Shown piece after piece: positions 60,938 to 64,000 of a stretch of DNA of 64,000 nucleotides. The translations under genes were made by a program, and so were the position numbers. Source of the stretch: Streptomyces sp. TLI_171 (GTDB lineage: Bacteria > Actinomycetota > Actinomycetes > Streptomycetales > Streptomycetaceae); assembly GCF_003610255.1 (NCBI RefSeq), contig NZ_RAPS01000001.1, positions 7,467,001 through 7,531,000 of the forward strand, written 5' to 3'. The notes under the pieces are model-generated. The model ran no database searches and was not told the origin of the DNA. It saw only the letters and a list, made by a program, of their open reading frames with translations. The number at the start of each line of letters is the position of its first letter. Within the stretch, counting starts at the first letter, position 1.

Positions 60938-62227
60938 TCAGTTCGGATCCGCGGGTGCCGGCGCGGTGGCGGCGGCCCGGCGCGGTCGGGTGGGGAGCGC
61001 GGCAGCCGCGAGGGCGACCGCGGCGGCGGCCAGGACCGGCCAGCCGGTGCCGAGCAGCAGGGCCAGCACGGCGGGGCAGCAGATCGCGGCGGCGAGCCGA
61101 GCGGGTCCGGTCAGGACGCGGACGGCCGAGGCGAGGCAGCCGAGGTAGACGCTGAGGAACAGCGCGGTGGGCACGGACACCAGCTGAGAGGTGGTCAGGA
61201 CGCCGGAGCCGACCAGGGCGACCAGCGGGATGCCGGTGACGGCGGTCGCGGCGACGACGGCCGGCGAGCCGCGGCGGCCGGCGGCGGCGCCGGACGGGAG
61301 CAGGGCGTCGAGCAGCGCGGCGGCCCCCGTCAGGTAGGTGTTGGTGGCGGCGAGGGTGAGGACCAGGGCCGCGCCCGCGGCCAGCAGGGCGCCCCGGCCG
61401 CCGATCGCGGCCCGCATCAGGTCGGCGAGCGGGACCGAGCCGCCCGCGCCGGGGCCGAGGACGGCGACGGTCGCGGCGGCCAGCCCGAGGCAGAGCAGCG
61501 AGGTGACCAGGAAGGCGATCAGCACCACCCGGCGCAGCTGCCGGCGAGGGTCGCGCAGCCGGGTGGTGAGCGAGGCGGCGGCCTCCCAGCCGACGAAGGC
61601 GAACATCAGCGGCGGTGCGGCCTGCGCGACGCCCGTCCAGCCGTGCGGCAGGAACGGCGTCCAGTGCGCGGCCTTCGCGGCCGGCGCGGAGCCGAGCACC
61701 GCGAACAGCACCAGGCCCACCAGGGCGGAGACCAGCACCAGTTGGAGACCCGCGCCGGTGCGCACCCCGAGCAGTCGGATCGCCAGCACCAGGGCCAGCA
61801 GGAGGATGCCGGCCCGGACGGCCGTCCCCTCGTCGGCGCCGATCGCCGCCGCCGCGTAGCTGCCGCCGATCAGGCAGACCACCGGCGCGCCCGCGACCAC
61901 GCCCGCCAGGAAGCACCAGCCGGCGGCCCGCCCGGCCCGGGTGCCGAGGCCCGCGGCGGTGTACCCGGCCACGCCGCCGGTCGAGCCGAGGCGGGTGCCG
62001 AGCCCGCAGAACACCGCGGCGATCAGGCCGGACAGGCCGAGCAGGGCCAGCCAGGCCAGCAGCGAGGCGGGGCCGGCCGCCCGGGCGGCCAGGCCCGGGA
62101 GCAGCAGCAGGCTCGGGCCGAGCAGGGCGCCGATGTACAGCGCGGACGCCCCGGCGGTGGACAGCTGGGACGGGGTCGGCCGGGAGGAGGACGGCTGGGC
62201 GCGGGTTGCTGCCGCGGTGTCGGTCAT
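60938..62227 (-). CDS. APC-family amino-acid permease
   Basis: A 429-residue transporter with about twelve spans: LYIGALLGPSLLLLPG early (APC helix 1), GLGTRLGSTGGVAGY, and FAFVGWEAAASLTTRLRDPRRQLRR around residue 215, a typical APC block. ATG 62227. It is divergent from an Lrp/AsnC regulator starting 106 bp away, which points to amino-acid-controlled expression and an amino acid or amine substrate. Confidence 0.87.
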   Translation of the reverse strand: MTDTAAATRAQPSSSRPTPSQLSTAGASALYIGALLGPSLLLLPGLAARAAGPASLLAWLALLGLSGLIAAVFCGLGTRLGSTGGVAGYTAAGLGTRAGRAAGWCFLAGVVAGAPVVCLIGGSYAAAAIGADEGTAVRAGILLLALVLAIRLLGVRTGAGLQLVLVSALVGLVLFAVLGSAPAAKAAHWTPFLPHGWTGVAQAAPPLMFAFVGWEAAASLTTRLRDPRRQLRRVVLIAFLVTSLLCLGLAAATVAVLGPGAGGSVPLADLMRAAIGGRGALLAAGAALVLTLAATNTYLTGAAALLDALLPSGAAAGRRGSPAVVAATAVTGIPLVALVGSGVLTTSQLVSVPTALFLSVYLGCLASAVRVLTGPARLAAAICCPAVLALLLGTGWPVLAAAAVALAAAALPTRPRRAAATAPAPADPN

Positions 62228-62332
62228 GGCTCGATCATGGCCCGGATCGCGCGGCACGCGCTGGCGAATTCCGCCCCGCCGGAGCCCCGGAACGGCAGAT
62301 CGTGCCGCGACCGGCCCGCTAGGGTGCACGAT

Positions 62333-62830
62333 ATGCCGAGTAACTCGTACGACCGTATCGATCGTGCCATCCTGGAGCACCTCCAGCGGAACGGCCGCAC
62401 CGCCAACGTCGACCTCGCCGACGCCGTCCGGCTCTCCCCGTCCTCCTGCCTGCGCCGGACCAAGGCGCTGGAGGCGGACGGCGTGATCGCCGGGTACCGG
62501 GCCGAACTCGACCGGGACAGCGTCGGGTTGGGGCTGACGGTGTTCATCGCGCTGCGGGTCGAGCAGCACTCCCGGGAGACCTCGCGGCACATCGAGGAGA
62601 AGCTGTGCGCGATCCCGTCCGTGGTGGCCTGCCACGTGGTCTCCGGGGAGGCGGACTTCCTGGTCGAGGTGGCCGTGCCCGACCTCGCCGCCTACGAGCA
62701 GGTGCTGCTGGACGACATCCTCGCCATCGGCCCGGTCCGGGACGCCCGGTCGACCTTCGCGATCCGCACCGTCCGCTCCCGCGGCCCCCTCCCGCTGGAC
62801 CGCTGGCCGGCCGGACGCGGCGGGCGGTGA
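62333..62830 (+). CDS. Lrp/AsnC-family transcriptional regulator
   Basis: A 165-residue Lrp protein: helix-turn-helix at residues ~8-50 (YDRIDRAILEHLQRNGR, DLADAVRLSPSSCLRR) and a RAM effector domain (~65-150) with PSVVACHVVSGEADFLVEV and the DARSTFAIRTVRSR ending. ATG 62333. It is divergent from the APC permease and probably controls it in response to an amino acid. Confidence 0.9.
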   Translation: MPSNSYDRIDRAILEHLQRNGRTANVDLADAVRLSPSSCLRRTKALEADGVIAGYRAELDRDSVGLGLTVFIALRVEQHSRETSRHIEEKLCAIPSVVACHVVSGEADFLVEVAVPDLAAYEQVLLDDILAIGPVRDARSTFAIRTVRSRGPLPLDRWPAGRGGR

Positions 62831-62952
62831 CGCAGCGCCGGCAGAGGAGTTGTGGCAGCAGCCGGGCCCCGGGGCCGACCTGCTCCACCCGGGGGTAGGG
62901 GAGACTGGGCCGGGCGCGGCGCGGTGCCGTGCGGGACGAGGAGGAGCGAGCT

Positions 62953-63483
62953 GTGGCCGAACCCTTGATCGCGGCCGTCGGCGGTCGGCATCCGCAGGTC
63001 GACCCGGGCGCGTTCGTCGCACCCGGGGCGGTGGTGGTCGGTGACGTGACCGTCGGGCCGGGCGCGAGCGTCTGGTACGGGGCGGTGCTGCGCGGGGACG
63101 CCGAGCGGATCGTCGTCGGGGCGCTGACGAACATTCAGGACAACTGCACGGTGCACGCCGATCCGTCGTTCCCCGCGGTGCTCGGCGAGCGGATCTCGGT
63201 GGGCCACAACGCCGTGCTGCACGGCTGCACCGTCGAGGACGACGTGCTGATCGGGATGAGCGCCACCGTCCTGAACGGGGCGCGGATCGGCGCGGGCTCG
63301 CTGGTCGCGGCCGGTGCGGTGGTCCCGCAGGGCATGCAGGTCCCGCCCGGTTCGCTGGTGGCCGGTGTGCCCGCGAAGGTCAGACGCGAGCTGACCGAGG
63401 AGGAGAAGGCCGGGATCACGGCGAACGGCGCGGGCTACCAACTGCTCGCCGCCGCACACGCGCAGGACGTGGCGGGCGGCTGA
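62953..63483 (+). CDS. Gamma-carbonic-anhydrase-like hexapeptide protein
   Basis: A 176-residue left-handed beta-helix protein with hexapeptide repeats (VVGDVTVGPGASVWYG, then LRGDAERIVVG). Metal-type His are present in NIQDNCTVHAD and ISVGHNAVLHGC, as in the gamma-CA family. The start is GTG 62953 behind GAGGAG. Members include carbonic anhydrases and PaaY-like thioesterases; the activity here is not proven. Confidence 0.9.
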   Translation: MAEPLIAAVGGRHPQVDPGAFVAPGAVVVGDVTVGPGASVWYGAVLRGDAERIVVGALTNIQDNCTVHADPSFPAVLGERISVGHNAVLHGCTVEDDVLIGMSATVLNGARIGAGSLVAAGAVVPQGMQVPPGSLVAGVPAKVRRELTEEEKAGITANGAGYQLLAAAHAQDVAGG

Positions 63484-63502
63484 CCGCGCGGCCGACGCGC
63501 CG

Positions 63503-63910
63503 TCAGGCGGCCGGGGAGGCGGCCTTCGCCTCGGCGTGGGCCGCCCGGGCGGCCAGCACCTCGGGGACGCGGGACTCCGCCCAGCGGGCCAGCGCCCAGA
63601 CCTGCCGGGCGGCCTCCTCGCCGAGCGGGGTGAGCGAGTAGTCGACGCGCGGCGGGATGACGGCGTGCGCCTCGCGGAGCACCAGGCCGTCCTGCTCCAG
63701 GGTCTGCAGGGTCTGGGCGAGCATCTTCTCGCTCACCCCGCCCACCGCGCGGCGCAGCTCGCTGAACCGGTGGGTGCTGTCCAGCAGCACGGCGAGCACC
63801 AGGACCGCCCAGCGGCTGGTGACGTGTTCGAGGATGCCGCGCGAGGCGCAGCCCGCCGAGTTGACGTCCGCCGGGAGGCCGCCGGTCAGTTCCTTCACCC
63901 TGAGGTTCAT
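63503..63910 (-). CDS. HxlR-family winged-helix regulator
   Basis: A 135-residue HxlR protein with CASRGILEHVTSRWAVLVLAVL, the recognition helix RFSELRRAVGGVSEKMLAQTL and QTLEQDGLVLREAHAVIPPRVDYSLTPLG, the family signature. The N-terminal Cys may sense redox or electrophiles. ATG 63910 abuts a perfect palindrome and a divergent gene beyond the window edge. Confidence 0.9.
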   Translation of the reverse strand: MNLRVKELTGGLPADVNSAGCASRGILEHVTSRWAVLVLAVLLDSTHRFSELRRAVGGVSEKMLAQTLQTLEQDGLVLREAHAVIPPRVDYSLTPLGEEAARQVWALARWAESRVPEVLAARAAHAEAKAASPAA

Positions 63911-63941
63911 GGAAGTAGCTTACCCGAAAGTGGGTACTTCC
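63911..63941. promoter_or_regulatory. HxlR operator palindrome
   Basis: GGAAGTA (63911-63917) and TACTTCC (63935-63941) are perfect arms around an inner TACCC-N6-GGGTA pair. The dyad lies directly before the hxlR start and upstream of the divergent gene, typical of autoregulated HxlR sites. Confidence 0.75.
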
Positions 63942-63984
63942 GATTCGTTAGTGACTTTCCTACGGTTGGTGCGACAGCCGTCGT

Positions 63985-64000
63985 ACCACCACAGGAGTTG
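63985..64000 (+). other. Ribosome binding site of a gene beyond the right edge
   Basis: CACAGGAG followed by TTG at the window end looks like the start region of the divergent gene controlled by HxlR; the product, often an NADPH oxidoreductase in such pairs, is not in view. Confidence 0.45.

Noticed and set aside
1..64000. tRNA, rRNA, insertion sequence, prophage or att site
   Set aside because: No cloverleaf, rRNA segment, transposase or integrase sequence was recognised on either strand.

Overview
The window is very GC-rich DNA with strong G/C preference at third codon positions, many GTG and some TTG starts, and gene families typical of streptomycetes (SCO2583-type membrane protein, DmdR-type iron boxes, CebR box, HtaA/Hmu haem locus, WXG100/SUKH-4 toxin island). 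It is most likely chromosomal DNA of a Streptomyces or Kitasatospora species. No rRNA, tRNA, CRISPR array, transposase, integrase or replication origin was seen. The first gene is cut by the left edge, and the right edge stops at the ribosome binding site of a gene lying outside.

Layout. 1-5.8 kb: a large LuxR regulator (5' truncated), a divergent pair of duplicated small genes around a GTACCC-rich spacer, then the DUF350 / lipoprotein / ATP-grasp (glutathionylspermidine synthase-like) trio. 5.9-15 kb: LysR/EamA pair, an NlpC/P60 wall hydrolase with a possible c-di-AMP riboswitch leader, a GNAT enzyme, a DUF4253 protein, a DUF2236-like domain fused to four EF-hands, an SCO2583-family membrane protein, a tautomerase and a secreted I36-type inhibitor. 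15-32 kb: mostly single housekeeping or accessory genes (MFS exporter with a wrecked MarR gene, VOC protein, DUF3533 protein, YbaK, MsrA, TetR with its operator and an FBP zinc protein, methyltransferases, PhoD with a coupled secreted protein, GNAT, lipoprotein, mycothiol-dependent isomerase-like protein, DUF1877, a RelE/ParE-type toxin-antitoxin pair).

32.9-40.2 kb is a coherent haem-iron acquisition locus: haem oxygenase (hmuO) behind an iron box, two HtaA surface haem-binding proteins, and the hmuTUV ABC importer, with a second iron box between the divergent HtaA and hmuTUV units. Surface HtaA proteins would pass haem to HmuT, HmuUV would import it and HmuO would open the ring to release iron, all presumably repressed by a DmdR/IdeR regulator when iron is plentiful.

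42.9-54 kb is the most interesting region: a type VII secretion-type toxin/immunity island. It encodes a WXG100-like protein, a roughly 1,690-residue polymorphic toxin carrying both a papain-like glutamine deamidase domain and a C-terminal nucleic-acid-deaminase-like domain, an NTPase fused to a SUKH-4 immunity domain, a second NTPase, and a YrhB / deaminase-like / SUKH-4 protein. The toxin gene is split by a one-base frameshift in the sequence as given.

54-64 kb holds a DUF6193-like gene, a PEBP protein, a phytoene-desaturase-like oxidoreductase, a GH6 cellulase with CBM2 behind a CebR box, a frameshifted Nudix gene, a proline-rich membrane protein pair, an amino-acid permease divergent from an Lrp/AsnC regulator, a gamma-carbonic-anhydrase-like protein and an HxlR regulator with its operator. 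Two window-wide themes are short TGACGGNCCGTCA palindromes next to stop codons, and several genes broken by single-base indels.
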